Notes under the pieces: model-generated
Databases searched by the model: none
Seen by the model: the letters and a program-made list of their open reading frames with translations, nothing else
Told to the model about the DNA's origin: nothing
Position numbers and translations under genes: made by a program
Assembly: GCA_009760855.2 (NCBI GenBank)
Contig: WPIO01000001.1
Coordinates: forward strand, 5,076,501-5,140,500
Direction: 5' to 3'
Source of the DNA: Cristatella mucedo
Lineage: Eukaryota > Bryozoa > Phylactolaemata > Cristatellidae
Length of the DNA stretch: 64,000 nucleotides
Shown: piece after piece, positions 12,049 through 22,828 of the stretch
Position numbering within the stretch: position 1 is the first letter of the stretch
Layout: each line of letters starts with the position of its first letter

Positions 12049-12760
12049 ATGCACGCACACACACGCACACGTACGCCCGCATGCAAACACAAACACACGC
12101 ACACGCACACGCACACGCACACGCACACGCACACGCACACGCACACGCACACGCACACGCACACGCACACGCACACGCACACACGCACACGCACACGCAC
12201 ACGCACACGCACACGCACACGCACACGCACACGCACACGCACACGCACACGCACACGCACACGCACACGCACACGCACACGCACACGCACACGCACACGC
12301 ACACGCACACGCACACGCACACGCACACGCACACGCACACGCACACGCACACGCACACGCACACGCACACGCACACGCACACGCACACGCACACGCACAC
12401 GCACACACACGCACACGCACACGCACACGCACACGCACACGCACACGCACACGCACACGCACACGCACGCACGCACGCACACACGCACGCACACGCACAC
12501 GCACACGCACACGCACACGCACACGCACACGCACACGCACACGCACACGCACACGCACACGCACACGCACACGCACACGCACACGCACACGCACACGCAC
12601 ACGCACACGCACACGCACACGCACACGCACACGCACACGCACACGCACACGCACACGCACACGCACACGCACACGCACACGCACACGCACACGCACACGC
12701 ACACGCACACGCACACGCACACGCACACGCACACGCACACGCACACGCACACGCACACAC
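12049..12760. repeat. CACGCA hexamer satellite
   Basis: Over 700 bp of alternating purine-pyrimidine sequence with the unit ACGCAC repeated about 110 times. It is interrupted by a few CACACA and CGCACGCACG variants near 12,180, 12,405 and 12,475, and ends in CACACATATACATATATAT. Regular CA/CG alternation of this length is a strong Z-DNA former. Long frames of Thr-His, Arg-Val or Cys-Val repeats on both strands are artefacts. Confidence 0.97.
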
Positions 12761-12769
12761 ATATACATA

Positions 12770-13873
12770 TATATTTAATATAATAAAAAAAGAACAATGT
12801 AGAAAATGACAAATTCTTTGCCCTGCAGAAAAAATTCCTTACTACGACAAAATAGAAGATTTATTTTATTTGTATAGCACCATGGAAGAACTGAATTTAT
12901 ACTCAGACGTTTACAGATTCCGTTTCACGCGAGCCTACGATCTAGGTTTATGCAAAGGCTAGCACCCTCAACCCTACTCAAAACCAGAGTAGCATAAATG
13001 ATGAATGAACTATAATTGCAAGATGGAAAATTTTATTTTAAACGCAGTATCACCGTTTCTAAGCTTGCGTAGTGCCATATTGTTTAAATTGTTCTAATAT
13101 GTTAAGTCCAGGTGGCCAATCAATTGTCACGATCTGTATTTGTATTATTGATCGTAATGCTTATTCAACGATAATGCTTTGGCATGACTTTGGTGAATGA
13201 CTACAATCCATAATAACTATGCGAACCAGTAAAATGTGGACATTATATCTTGCATTACTAGTACTTCACAAAGAGTTGGTCACTGCGTTAACGTTTCTGG
13301 TAAATTAATAATCACATAAGAAAAGGGTGGTATGCTAGATTAGAATAGGCATGACCTCGTATTTTTTATGAACCTTACATAAAAGAAGGTTTTATGAAAA
13401 TCGTTCGCTTTCATTTTAAACGCTATTAATTTCATAAGAAAAATACGCGGAAAATATGCATATCTATCTTAAAGAATTTAGAGTTATTTAATTTACCCTA
13501 TTAAATTGGCCCTTCACTTTTGGTGATCGAAAAATTTGAGGAAAGAAAGAGAAACTTTAAAAGAGACGACAGCTTGCATTTGTTTTTGCTAGCAGCCAAT
13601 GGTTATCTCCATTTGTAGGCTAGGTACCTTGGAATGATTCAGTGAGCAGTACACACTGGGCCCCTCAATGCAATTCGGTAGCTCAATTCATCAAATCAAT
13701 GTTTACAAAATATGCGCTCGTAATTACTTAACCCAGTCTTTATGCTCCGTTTTTACAGTCGCAATAGGAAGTACAAAGAGGGCGAGACAGTTCAGCTCTA
13801 GGCGTCGCACCAGCTGTCACACACGACCTTTGCAACAAATTTAGAATAGCAAGCACCTAATTGCGACACCCGC
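12770..13873. other. Intron of left CAP copy, nothing recognised
   Basis: The part next to exon 3 (about 13,740-13,873) is similar to the sequence after exon 3 in the right copy (57,150-57,290), so duplicated intron is retained there. The rest shows no feature. Confidence 0.5.
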
Positions 13874-14104
13874 CTGAGTGTAATGGCCGATACTTTCGAA
13901 GTTGTAGTTTGGGTCGCCGTACGTGAAGCTTTTCTTCTCGTTGTACCAAGCCATGATAGCCTCGGTCCAGGATCGTTGGCCGTAAGCCAAGTTCTGTCAC
14001 AGGGGATATAAATTGAGAATATCTGTCTATGCGTCCCGTTCGTGCTGGAACATGCCATTTTCTACCCATTTCTCTGCTATGTAGGCCACTTCGTCATCCC
14101 AGTG
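13874..14104 (-). pseudogene. CAP-domain exon 3 of the left copy, with two in-frame stops
   Basis: The exon opens after TTTCTTTGCAG with HWDDEVAYIAEKWVENG and closes with SIGHYTQ before a GC dinucleotide. It aligns end to end with 56,925-57,149. It is 231 nt against 225, so two codons were gained without shifting the frame. A TAG (14,029-14,027) follows QHERDA and a TGA (13,999-13,997) stands where the right copy has GGA before QNLAYG. The Cys of the AENC motif is Gly. The second half, MAWYNEKKSFTYGDPNYNF, is nearly identical to the right copy. Confidence 0.85.
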
Positions 14105-14369
14105 CTGCAAAGAAATGCGTGCCTGAATGATGGCGCGCCGACGGTAGATGAGCGCTCCAAGCGGATCCGACCGAATTTCTAGGAAATGGCCGCTGCTAGA
14201 TTCGGTGGCTGGTCGTTTGAGTAATTGTTCAGTGATAATCAAGTACTTGCGTTTTATCCTAAACATGGCAGCAGCACAGCAACAAGGAGCGAAATTAAAA
14301 TTGCAAAATTAAGCCTGCAGTTTGGCAGTTGGTCGAATGGTTAGTGGTACCAAGCTCAACGAAAACTAG

Positions 14370-14870
14370 TATGGCCTGGTTAGAGGTAACATGCACAAGG
14401 TCACCAAGCAAATACGGTAAGTGACAGCCGGCACATTGTCAGCATGTATGAGCACAAAATTGACGAATCACATAGAACAACTAAATGCTGTGATACATTG
14501 ATGCGTTTTAATTATTTTTTAAATGTCGTCATGGTATGATGTGTGGCCAGTCGGACGTGAGTTCCAGGCTTGGGGAGCAAGCGAACTAAAGACACGTTCT
14601 CCAAAGGATTTGGGGTTCGTACAAGGTGTAGCTCACCAATTGGATTAATAAAAGCGGGTGGTACAATGCTTAACCTGGTGGGGAAGTAGATCTGATAGGT
14701 TGGCTGGACTTAAAGAATGAAGGAGCCTATAAGTCGGTGACGGAACCTTAAAGTAGATGCGTGGCTTGACTTGGAGCCAGTGCAGGTCGGCGAGAAGTGG
14801 TGCGGTGTTACGATTGAGGTGCTTGCAATAGAAAAGCCTAGTTGCAGAGTTTAGCATCAACTTTAAGCAC
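14370..14870 (-). mobile_element. LINE subfamily B, C-terminal fragment
   Basis: The reverse complement carries the subfamily B C-terminus (ADLHWL, LHSLSPANLSDLLPHQ, and a WNS-type block) with frame breaks. It lacks the TTA tail. It lies in the intron between exons 2 and 3 of the left CAP copy. Confidence 0.7.
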
Positions 14871-14919
14871 ATAATCTAGTGAATTTCATCGCAATGAGAG
14901 CTAAGTAATACTAAGCACA

Positions 14920-15045
14920 TGGAATGCTGTCCTAAATAGGTGTTTTAAGTTCTCTATAAAAAACAAGTTCTTTAAGTTCTTTTTTTAATGTGGTCAAGTC
15001 AGGGGATTTTCTGTCGCAAGTCGGGAGAGAGTTCCAGAGTAATAG
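14920..15045 (-). mobile_element. Second small LINE subfamily B fragment
   Basis: This repeats the same C-terminal stretch (GGAATGCTGTCCTAAATAGG through the GGGAGAGAGTTCCAG block) already present at 14,480-14,590. It is therefore a separate insertion or an internal duplication of the neighbouring fragment. Confidence 0.6.
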
Positions 15046-16459
15046 TGAACAGGGGGTGGGGTTAAGCTAGAAATAGGTAAAACGATGGCAGCAGCTGTTG
15101 CAGCATAAACAATTCAAGCAACATAGAAAGGCGGCATCTAAGCATTAGGAAACCGTGGTGATTTTTACAGCCACGTATGTCACCAAACTTTAACTGAAAA
15201 GCATCTTAAATTTAATTCGTTATATTAATAAAGAATTAGTATATAGAAATTCCATTTCTACGTAGAAAAATACTACTGGTCTACGCTTTGATAGCCTAAA
15301 CTTTGGTTAGGATGAACCCCTTGCGGTCAACCAATCACAGTACCCACTATCCCGGCCATAATGAAAATAGTGGCTTGCTGAATCAGCCACATATGGCTGC
15401 TATTCATTATTCGCGCTTCCCGAATACAACGGTCAGTGAATGATTTTGCGACAATTTATGGCCAAGGATACAAGCTGAGCGTCTGCGTCTTAGGTGCTTT
15501 GGGATTGGAGCTAATTTGTGCTCTCGGCCGGTGAACCGTACTAGAGTCTGTGTACATCATGACCGCTTTTGAGCACCAGTAACCACCATCGCCTTCAAAT
15601 AGACCTATATACGCTGTAAATATAAACATTTTTCCCCAAGGCACGCTTGCTCGGCGTTACAGCCGCGCGTCGGTACTATCGGCGTATGCGCGTACATAAG
15701 AGGTGCACCTACAAGTCGCTAGCCACAATAGAAGATTAACAGCTGCGCCATTCTTCAACGCGCGTCGACGGAGACTCGCACAACTATGAGCGCAGACTGT
15801 GTGGCCTATTTCCGCCAGGACGTGAAAGCTGCTGCACTCCGTTTGTAACGGCTAACTATTGCATCCAACAGGTGGCTGACCCCATTGGACCATTAGCATG
15901 CACGCTGGTTGTGCCCTCCATTTTATCCCGCTGCTGCCGTCTGGGCCTTGCAACTGCACAGCTGTCTTAAAGTATTTAAAAAAATTGATTCGAAGTTATT
16001 AGTACCTTATTCGTAGCATGTTTCACAGGATCTCTGACGTTTCCCAGCTTTATTTTCAGTTATATTCTGGCTTCCTACTTCGTTCTTGTCGCGTCAGCTG
16101 ATACTCCATTCCACACAATGTGCATTGGCTCTTAGGAGACAAGACGCTTGTGTTGCCATTCAAATGCTTCACTATCTTTACTCGATGGCTTGAGTAGCAT
16201 TTCCGCTTCCCAATGTCCAGTACAAGGAACGAAGCTGGTGCATTGCGCACTAAGCTGCTCCTCATTTTATGTAAGCCTAATTTATATGGTCGCACATTTT
16301 TTTGTCCCATACATTGGGTCCTAATTATAAAACTAACCGTTTAATTCAAGCCGTTGAAATAGTTATCTACTCATTGGAGGTTCTGCGAAAGTCTCCCATT
16401 ACCTTGTTTTGTGCATGCGCCAAGCAATGCAATGCTCATATCGGTACCAGCGGTCGTAC
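15046..16459. other. Intron of left CAP copy, nothing recognised
   Basis: A locally GC-richer stretch near 15,640-15,960 shows no motif. The part adjoining exon 2 is similar to the right copy. Confidence 0.4.
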
Positions 16460-16545
16460 CATTGTTTGCATATCAGTGGCGCCCTCGGATGCTCTGAGCT
16501 GGTTGTGTAGTGCAACGATCGCTGCTTTATCTGCATCCGTGACAC
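16460..16545 (-). pseudogene. CAP-domain exon 2 of the left copy
   Basis: The exon is 86 nt, bounded by a GCAG acceptor and GTACGA donor, and reads VTDADKAAIVALHNQLRASE then GATDMQTM. It is almost identical to 52,686-52,771, including both splice sites and the flanking intron. This is the N-terminal helix of the CAP domain with the HNxxR motif. No lesion is seen in this exon. Confidence 0.85.
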
Positions 16546-16633
16546 CTGCGACAGAAGAAGATCTTACTTGAATTTTCTGCAAATACAGCCAGCATTAGAA
16601 GCAGAGCGATTGAGTCAGGTTTCCGTTACTTAC

Positions 16634-16790
16634 CCATTGGAGCAATGGCGTTCGGCGACCGGGTTAAGCAGGCTGTGTGAGTCAGAGGAAAGATGGAAGG
16701 ACATATGCTGCTGTTCTTTGAACCTCCAAGAGGCGTTGTCGTTGGTGGCGTGACAGACGGTGTCGTAAGTATTGGTGTAGGTATTTGTTT
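16634..16790 (-). pseudogene. Stalk exon 1 (3' part) of the left copy
   Basis: From the GTAAGT donor backwards the frame reads NAIAPMG, SICPSIFPLTHTACLTRSP and TPPTTTP, matching the right copy. Similarity fades near 16,790, where an in-frame TGA and no acceptor are found upstream. The long Thr-rich run of the right copy is not present, so the exon is truncated or was never fully duplicated. Confidence 0.75.
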
Positions 16791-17039
16791 ATAATGCCAA
16801 ATTCAAGCACTTTATAATATGCTGCAAGTAAATCGATTACTAAGGGTGGATAGTATTTAAGTTTGGGCGAGCAAGCGTAAGCACATAAGCCTCGTTTGTA
16901 AGTCACCATAAAAAAAATAATCCGAGGAAACTCTCAGAGCCAACAGCTACTAGGACCCCTAATTAGATGCATGCACTTAAACTTGTACAAGTAAGCACAC
17001 GAAGCGCGCATGAGCAAGCCTAGGTAGTCTGTAAGGGCG

Positions 17040-17420
17040 GAAGAAAAGCTAGGAGGAACAGATACGTCTTCAAATTAAGCCTAAAATTTGAACGCTGTAT
17101 GAGATGACAGAAGCCCAAAGCGAGTTCCAGACTTCTGGTCCATAAGATCTGAAGACCCTATCACCGAAGTGTTTCAATTTAGTGCGGGGAACGCCAAGAC
17201 CAGTGCAAGCTGAGCGATCGGTCCTTTGAGAGCACAGGGGACGAACGCGAAGGTCGGATAGGTTTGTTGGCTGGTGCAATCATGTGAACCGAGCTACAAG
17301 CCAGAGAGGGGATCTTTAAGTTCATTTAATATTTGATAGAGAGCCAATTAAGCTCAAGCAGGAGCGGTGCAATGCAGCGGCTGTGCAGCTAACTAAAGAC
17401 TGGAAAAGGTCGAACTCGAA
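17040..17420 (-). mobile_element. Diverged LINE C-terminal fragment (separate subfamily)
   Basis: The minus strand encodes NLSDLRVRPLCSQRTDRS followed by LKHFGDRVFRSYGPEVWNSL, a LINE C-terminal block related to subfamilies A and B but distinct from both. It is truncated at both ends. Confidence 0.65.
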
Positions 17421-17989
17421 TTGGGCTCCGTGAACATTCTTTGCTTTGGACATGGTGTAATAATGACAAGTGTATGGTCAAAGCTAAATGCAATACCGAT
17501 GCGCAGAGAATTTTAGAAAACAAAGTTCACCTAAATGCCTACTTCGGATAATAAGTACTAGCGTAGCAAGGACACTCGAAGCCAGGCCAACGAATTATAT
17601 GTGCCGCGGTAATACCCACAGGTACGCCAACGGCAGCAAAGGGCCGCAGCAATAATTGATGCCTTTATATTATTATATTAATTCCATGTTTTTCAGCTAG
17701 GCTTTTCTAGTTTATGGTCGCGGAAACAAGAAAGTCTAAATAACCAATCTTAGATATACAACTCTGTAGCTCGAAGCTCTATTTACTACTGAATAATTAA
17801 GTGCATCTGAAACATCCCGTTCCTACAGGTTTCTATCCAGGAACAACTGATTAACTAGTGGCTGTCATATTCTGAATGGTGCGGTACTCCAAAGTTTCTC
17901 TTGTATCTGTAATTTTGATTTATTCACAGATCAAGTAAGCGCAATTATTATCATTTTGATCTTGAGCTGTATTCATTTTGCAAAAAAAG
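17421..17989. other. Nothing recognised
   Basis: AT-rich sequence lies between the LINE fragment and the left duplicated segment, with no supported feature. Confidence 0.4.
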
Positions 17990-18162
17990 CACAACACTGA
18001 AGAGTACTGCAATGAGCTGACTGCAGAAGCATGCTGCTTAAATGGAGAGAGTCGCTCTGTATGTAACCAAGTAGTATAGAGTGACAACAGCGAAGCACTC
18101 AAGCAACCTTCTCTAGATCGCCTCACTTCGTGTTGGCATTGACCTGCAGCGCTGATAGGCTT

Positions 18163-18286
18163 TTATTGTAACGTTGCCAGCTCACAAGTGCAACTCCTTT
18201 CGAGCTTGCTCTTGGCTTGTGCGTCACGAATAGCTGCTCCTTGCATCTGCACGTGACACTTGAAGACGGAGCAGTGAGTGTGCACC
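18163..18286 (-). CDS. Candidate exon conserved between the two duplicated segments (hypothetical)
   Basis: After TTTTGCTATTCCAG the frame reads HCSVFKCHVQMQGAA, then IRDAQAKSKL and CTCELATLQ, ending at TAA (18,165-18,163). The plus-strand partner at 40,015 reads PCSAFKCPVQIKGAA, DAQVQSKL and FTCEL in the same frame after the same acceptor, with no indel over about 37 codons and several silent changes. I do not recognise the protein. It could be a real exon or a transposon-borne frame. Confidence 0.35.
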
Positions 18287-18342
18287 CTGGAATAGCAAAA
18301 TACATTTACTTAGTCTGTTTAACAATGTGTGCACAAATAGCG

Positions 18343-18541
18343 TATGTAAAGCACAGACGGTCACAGGGCAGAGACCCTTCGACATTGCTCTCGCTTGGGT
18401 GCGAATCTGGCAATTGAGGGCGTAATCGATATTGTGCTCAGCCATAATGGACGACAAAATTGCTCGTAGTTGGATAGAAGTCGCTTCGTGAGCGAGGACA
18501 ATAGAGGCTACTTGCGAGATAAGACCATTATACTGCGCCAT
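18343..18541 (-). CDS. Candidate upstream open frame in the left duplicated segment (hypothetical)
   Basis: An ATG-initiated frame reads MAQYNGLISQVASIVLAHEA and continues through SIMAEHNIDYALNCQ to a possible donor near GTCGAAGG. The corresponding stretch in the right copy is recognisable but contains TAG and TGA, so only this copy is open. The family is not recognised. Joining to 18,286 is possible but the phase was not settled. Confidence 0.25.
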
Positions 18542-18826
18542 CCAGCTTGAGTCATGCTCACGTCTCCGCTTTTATGAGGCGCAGCCAGCCCTTTGTTCTG
18601 TCCTGGGCTCGCACTTGAACGCTTGCTTAGAGGGCTCGAGCCAGTAAATGCATGGATATGCTAGACTGGCTGGCTGAATTGGCGCCGACTCTCGATCGGC
18701 AGTGTCGGCGTCATCTCGTACAGCTACGGCATCCTTATGGGTTTTACCTGGTGACGCCGTCAAGAATCTTGCTCTCTCTCTCTTTCTCTTTCTACTTATC
18801 AGCCCATCTTTATTTTCGCGCTCGCG

Positions 18827-18829
<3 letters not shown>

Positions 18830-18859
<30 letters not shown>
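18830..18859. repeat. GT microsatellite
   Basis: About 15 GT units, followed by an imperfect TGTGTGCGTG stretch, at the position where the right copy of the segment holds a GA tract. Confidence 0.95.
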
Positions 18860-18862
<3 letters not shown>

Positions 18863-19080
18863 CATGTTGTGTGTGCGTGTGTCTTTCTGTCTTTATCTCT
18901 CAGGTAAACTCATTTTTAAAGCGGAGCAATTGCAATCTTGAGTGGGACTGAGAGCAGAAAGAAAGACCTGGAAAGACTTGGCCATGTGCTGCGAACTATT
19001 TCACATCCTTTGATTTGTCATGCCAATGCTCTACAAATTGAGCTATCGAGGCTCAAATATTTTGCTCTCACCAGAAGCCT

Positions 19081-19902
19081 TGACTCTCTAACAGCCACTT
19101 AAGTACTCCAGAGAAATACTGATGCACTGTCTAAATTCATTTGCAAGGATGTATTTATAAGTTTGGAGATGAGCAGCAACCGTTATATATATTCTGAACA
19201 GCGACTAGTGTGCGTTTCAAATAAGACTTGGAGCGAATCTCTTACAACAAGCGATCCGACGAGGCTTCATCACTCAAGGCACTCACGAATGACCGAATGC
19301 TCGTGGGGTCTTAGTGTGGGTTGCAAGTGAAGACGTGCATACCAGACCTTCACAGCTATAAATTCGTATACTTACGCTTGCGTTCATAAAAAATGAATTA
19401 AAGCAACTAGCATTAATGTGCTTAACATAGACTGCTTCAGCTCCAAAGCGATGGTTTAAAATATTGAAGAAACGCATACCTAGATTCTAAATATTCCCTT
19501 GTGAAGCACTTGCCATCTCACAGAGGGAGTGTAAGCATTTGGGAATATTTCGGATTATGAACGAAGGGACTATTTCTTTATACAAATCACAGGCGAATCC
19601 CATAGTTGGGAGTCACTGAAAAATCGTTGCCTTCCACGGAAAAGTAGCTGCTTTGAGTTCTGATGATCTTGATATCCAGTCACACGGGCTTTATTCCGAA
19701 GCCACCCGACCGAATTGGCAAATAAGCTCTTGATAATTTGTACATTAAATTTCATAACTCACTGTTCAATAGATTATTTAAGATTAGCTAAATATTTAGA
19801 CCCTATAATAAGATCTTTCATAACACTTACAGTTACGATAGCTATATTGCCTATGGAAGAGACTCAAAGTTTTTAACATTTATACAACCAAACTAACAGC
19901 TA
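19081..19902. other. Nothing recognised
   Basis: Spacer DNA without a supported feature. Confidence 0.4.
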
Positions 19903-20645
19903 AAATTTGGGCTTGTTTAGATAAGGATACGACGTCTAAGTTGGTCCATGCATTTGTGACATCCCGTTTTGACTTCTGTAACTCACTGCTTGCTGGCCTA
20001 CCGGCATGTGCAATAAGGCGCTTACAGCTGATGCAAAGCTCTGCAGCTAGGCTTGTCTGTCGTGAGCGTCGCAGTTGCCACATCACACCACTTCTCGCCG
20101 ACCTGCACTGGCTACCAGTCAAGCAACGGATTGACTTCAAGGTTTTGTCGCTCACTTTTAGGTCCCTTCATTCTTTGGCTCCAGCCTATCTCTCAGGTCT
20201 ACTCTCCCACAAGGCCCAGCATCGTACCACCCACTTTTCGGAATCCAACAGTTTACCAATACCTGGTACAAACCTCAACTCCTTTAGAGACCGTGCATTT
20301 AGTTCGTGTGCTCCCAAAGCCTAGAACTCACTCCCGACTTGTGTCACAACATCCCCTGACTGGACCAAATTTAAAAAGAGCTTAAAAAGAGAGCATTTAG
20401 TGGGTCCCTGTGATTCGTCCTTGATGTGCTTACTCGTGCTGACACTGTGCATGCTGCCACTAACCACATTTGCATGCTGACCCTGTGCCTGTCACCCCTA
20501 ACCATGTTATTCATGTTGTTTATCAAGCATGATATTACTCATCATTCAATCGTGTTTACCTTTGCCACAAATGTAAAGCGCCTAGAAAGAGATTGAGTTC
20601 TCTGAGGGCGCTTTATCAAGTACATTACTTATATTATTATTATTA
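19903..20645 (+). mobile_element. LINE subfamily B, 5'-truncated copy
   Basis: The copy begins within the thumb/C-terminal region (LVHAFVTSRFDFCNSLLAG) and runs through ADLHWLPVKQRIDFKVLSL and a broken WNS block to the terminal hairpin and TTA repeats. A stop replaces the Trp of the WNSLP block (KA*NSLP near 20,322). Confidence 0.9.
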
Positions 20646-20879
20646 ATGTTATTAAAGTCTTGCATTAGACAAATGCCTCCAATGTCTTAATAAAAATGGC
20701 TGCGAAAACGTTTGGGGTCTGAAATGAATAGACAAGGAATGGGTACAGGCTTCAAATAATGCTCAGAAATGGTGTTTAGAAAAATCAGAAAACACGCATT
20801 AAAAAAATCCAACGAGAGCAAGTGAATTTGGGTGATGTCAAAACGGTACCTGAAAGCCCAAACTAACGCAGAACATTGA

Positions 20880-21147
20880 GTAGCCTGGATGTGGCAGTGA
20901 ATGTCCAACCTATCGTTGTCCTGAGCTGCTACTTCCATGGCATTCACTATCTCAACTGTTCTCCTGACTCTGCTATGCTTCCCACTTTCTCTTTGTTGCG
21001 TGATATAAGGTCTGTTGGCTACCGAATGCGTACCGAAAGCCGCTCAGGCTGTGAGTGCACTATACCAAACTCTTCTGCGTAACACCCACATAGACTTTAT
21101 GGCTTTGCTTTGTGGAGTTGCAGACTGAGATACATTACATTACATGG
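20880..21147 (+). mobile_element. LINE subfamily A, 3'-end copy
   Basis: The frame VLSCYFHGIHYLNCSPDSAM continues to SVGYRMRTESRSGCE and a stop, followed by a 3' region ending in ACATTACATTACAT. It is the best preserved 3' end of subfamily A in the window and shows that its tail repeat differs from subfamily B. Confidence 0.8.
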
Positions 21148-22399
21148 GACATTGTCACAAATGAATATTTTCGGCGATTGAGTTCAGCTTAAGAAAACAT
21201 TTTAGATAATTGTCTTATAATAATCGGAAAAAGCCTTCCATGAGAGCCAAGGAGGTCAGGTGAGTGGGCTCCAGTTCTCCACCAATAAGACTGATTAAAG
21301 AGTCCAGGCCAGACAGCTACAGTAGGCTGTGCCCTAATCTGTTGTCGAACACCTCTTCCCCCCGTATTTGTTCGGTAGCCAACCGTGATGGCTGCCAGGC
21401 CTCCAAAATGAAGGTCTTAAAATCAGGTACGATCAATTTTAGAGAGACCAAAGACCTCCCCTAATAAATTGCTCCTCGACAAGCTGAATTCATCAGGTTA
21501 AGATTGTAAGAAATCAGTCTTTTTAAATAAAGAAATCTTAAATGGCACTCGTCTGGTAGCGTAACTTTAGCTCGCGAGCTGGAGATTTATCTCCATGGAG
21601 ACTCACCAGACTTAAATAGGAAATGGGGTGCTATAGATGGAACTCGCGGGGTTTTCATTCAGTAATATAGTTATGATTAAGTATGCAGTATATTAGGGCT
21701 AATGACCTAATAAGAATGCTAGTAAGTCTGCTTCGTAGCTTTCTTTAAAAGCATTTTATCCATATTCAGGCACTTTAGAAGTCAGTACAAGCAAAGCAAT
21801 AAGTGATAGCTTATGAAAAACAAGTTATCATTTTCAGTCAAGCAAGAACAAGCACTAGAAGACTTCCAGAGAAGAATGACACTAATGCTCAACTAAAGCG
21901 GAGTGTCGACAGATTTAAAATTGAGGCCGTGATTGTGACTAGAAAATTATCTCGGTGAGAGCGAAAGTATGTATGGTAAAAAGAAAAAGAAGTCGAACAG
22001 ATATCCTTATTTGATGGACAAATGAGATAACTGGCAGCCGTCAGTGTACCCTGAAATCGCAAAGAAAGATTGAACCTGAACCATGGTACAACCTAAACTT
22101 CAGCAATGCAAAATAAGTGTATCAACTTTCGGATAAGAAATTCTTACGTTCTAATTGATTTATATTAGGAGCTTAGGTTATAAGTCGTACTGAAACGCGA
22201 TGAGCGAAGCAAACAAGGAGAGACAAATGTCTTCTGGAGTACTGTAAGAAATCATGTCGCTCTTCCTGTAATTTACGTCATTCTTCGTTTCGTAAAACGT
22301 GGCCACGTGGAAGCACAATTTTCTGGGACAGTGCAAAGACTGCGTGAAACATATAGGTTTTTGGCTTCTTTTTTGAATATACATAAATCAGGTAATGAA
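21148..22399. other. Nothing recognised
   Basis: Short frames without motifs only. Confidence 0.4.
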
Positions 22400-22690
22400 T
22401 CGGTGGCGCGTCAGTCGGTAGTGAGTTCCTAGCCTACGGGCCATACGAACTGAAAGTAAGGTATCCGGGAGACTTAGGCGCACAATTAATCGACCAGAAT
22501 CGAAGACCCGGTGGTACGACGGGAGGAGTGATGTTATACTAATTCAAATTTGTATGCCCAAGCAACAGAACACCGGTTTGTAAGTGTGAGTGCTAAATCT
22601 TCAAGTCGATCAGCTGTGTTACAGGCAGCTGGTGCAGATTTGTAGCCATGGTGTGCTGTGACATTCGCAAAGTTTACAACCGCTCAGCCA
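22400..22690 (-). mobile_element. Diverged LINE-B-like C-terminal fragment
   Basis: The reverse complement preserves the order of the subfamily B C-terminal blocks (HQLPV, a Leu-rich stretch, NSLPT-type end) at low similarity and with many breaks. Confidence 0.45.
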
Positions 22691-22744
22691 TACTGCTGAT
22701 TTTCTTTCACTAAGAATTTGAGAATCATCAGTGTAAGTAATATA

Positions 22745-22828
22745 AATAAGAAGAAGAATCTATTTGTATAACGCCCTCAGAGAACTTGACCTATTTCTAG
22801 GCTCTTTACATATGTTATAAAGTAAGCA
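22745..22828 (-). mobile_element. LINE-B type 3' tail
   Basis: Reverse complement of the subfamily hairpin region (GAGCC ... AGTTCTCTGAGGGCGTTAT), preceded in this strand by a short degenerate AAT/AAG tail. No coding part is attached. Confidence 0.6.

Larger units (their letters stand above)
223..16790 (-). pseudogene. CAP/SCP-superfamily gene, left copy, inactivated
   Basis: This is the gene-level entry for a minus-strand paralogue of the gene at 52.3-63.8 kb. Exons in transcript order are 16,790-16,634, 16,545-16,460, 14,104-13,874, 9,801-9,707, 8,725-8,647, 8,557-8,459 and a probable last one at 413-223. Exons 2 and 4 have the same lengths as in the right copy (86 and 95 nt). Flanking intron sequence around exons 2 and 3 is also recognisably the same. 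Damage seen: two in-frame stops in exon 3, loss of a conserved Cys (WAENC to WVENG), Trp to Cys in the CAP1 motif, a phase mismatch between exons 4 and 5, and no AG acceptor before the last exon. The layout it preserves is stalk, CAP, Cys-rich hinge, EGF-like, ShK-like. Either it is a true pseudogene or it is spliced in a way not recognised here; the stops make the first more likely. Confidence 0.75.
17990..19080 (-). repeat. Left copy of an unclassified duplicated segment
   Basis: Read on the minus strand, this segment aligns patchily along its length with 39,045-40,310 on plus. Shared landmarks in order are GGTGAGAGCAA, CTTTCTGCTCTCAGTCCCAC, a central microsatellite (GT here, GA there), GCCGATCGAGAGTCGGCG, GGCTCGAGCCCTCTAAGC, TCCATTATGGCTGAGCACAA, GAGCAATGTCGAAGG and a TATTCCAG acceptor followed by a conserved frame. 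The 5' end (about 19,053-18,985) resembles a tRNA (TAGCTCAATTTGTAGAGCAT with a weaker GTTCGC box). It may be a tRNA-headed repeat or a diverged gene duplicate; I do not recognise a known family. Confidence 0.6.

Noticed and set aside
11946-12812. Six overlapping frames of more than 230 codons on both strands
   Set aside because: They are produced by the CACGCA repeat, which lacks stop codons in every frame; composition is two-residue repeats only.
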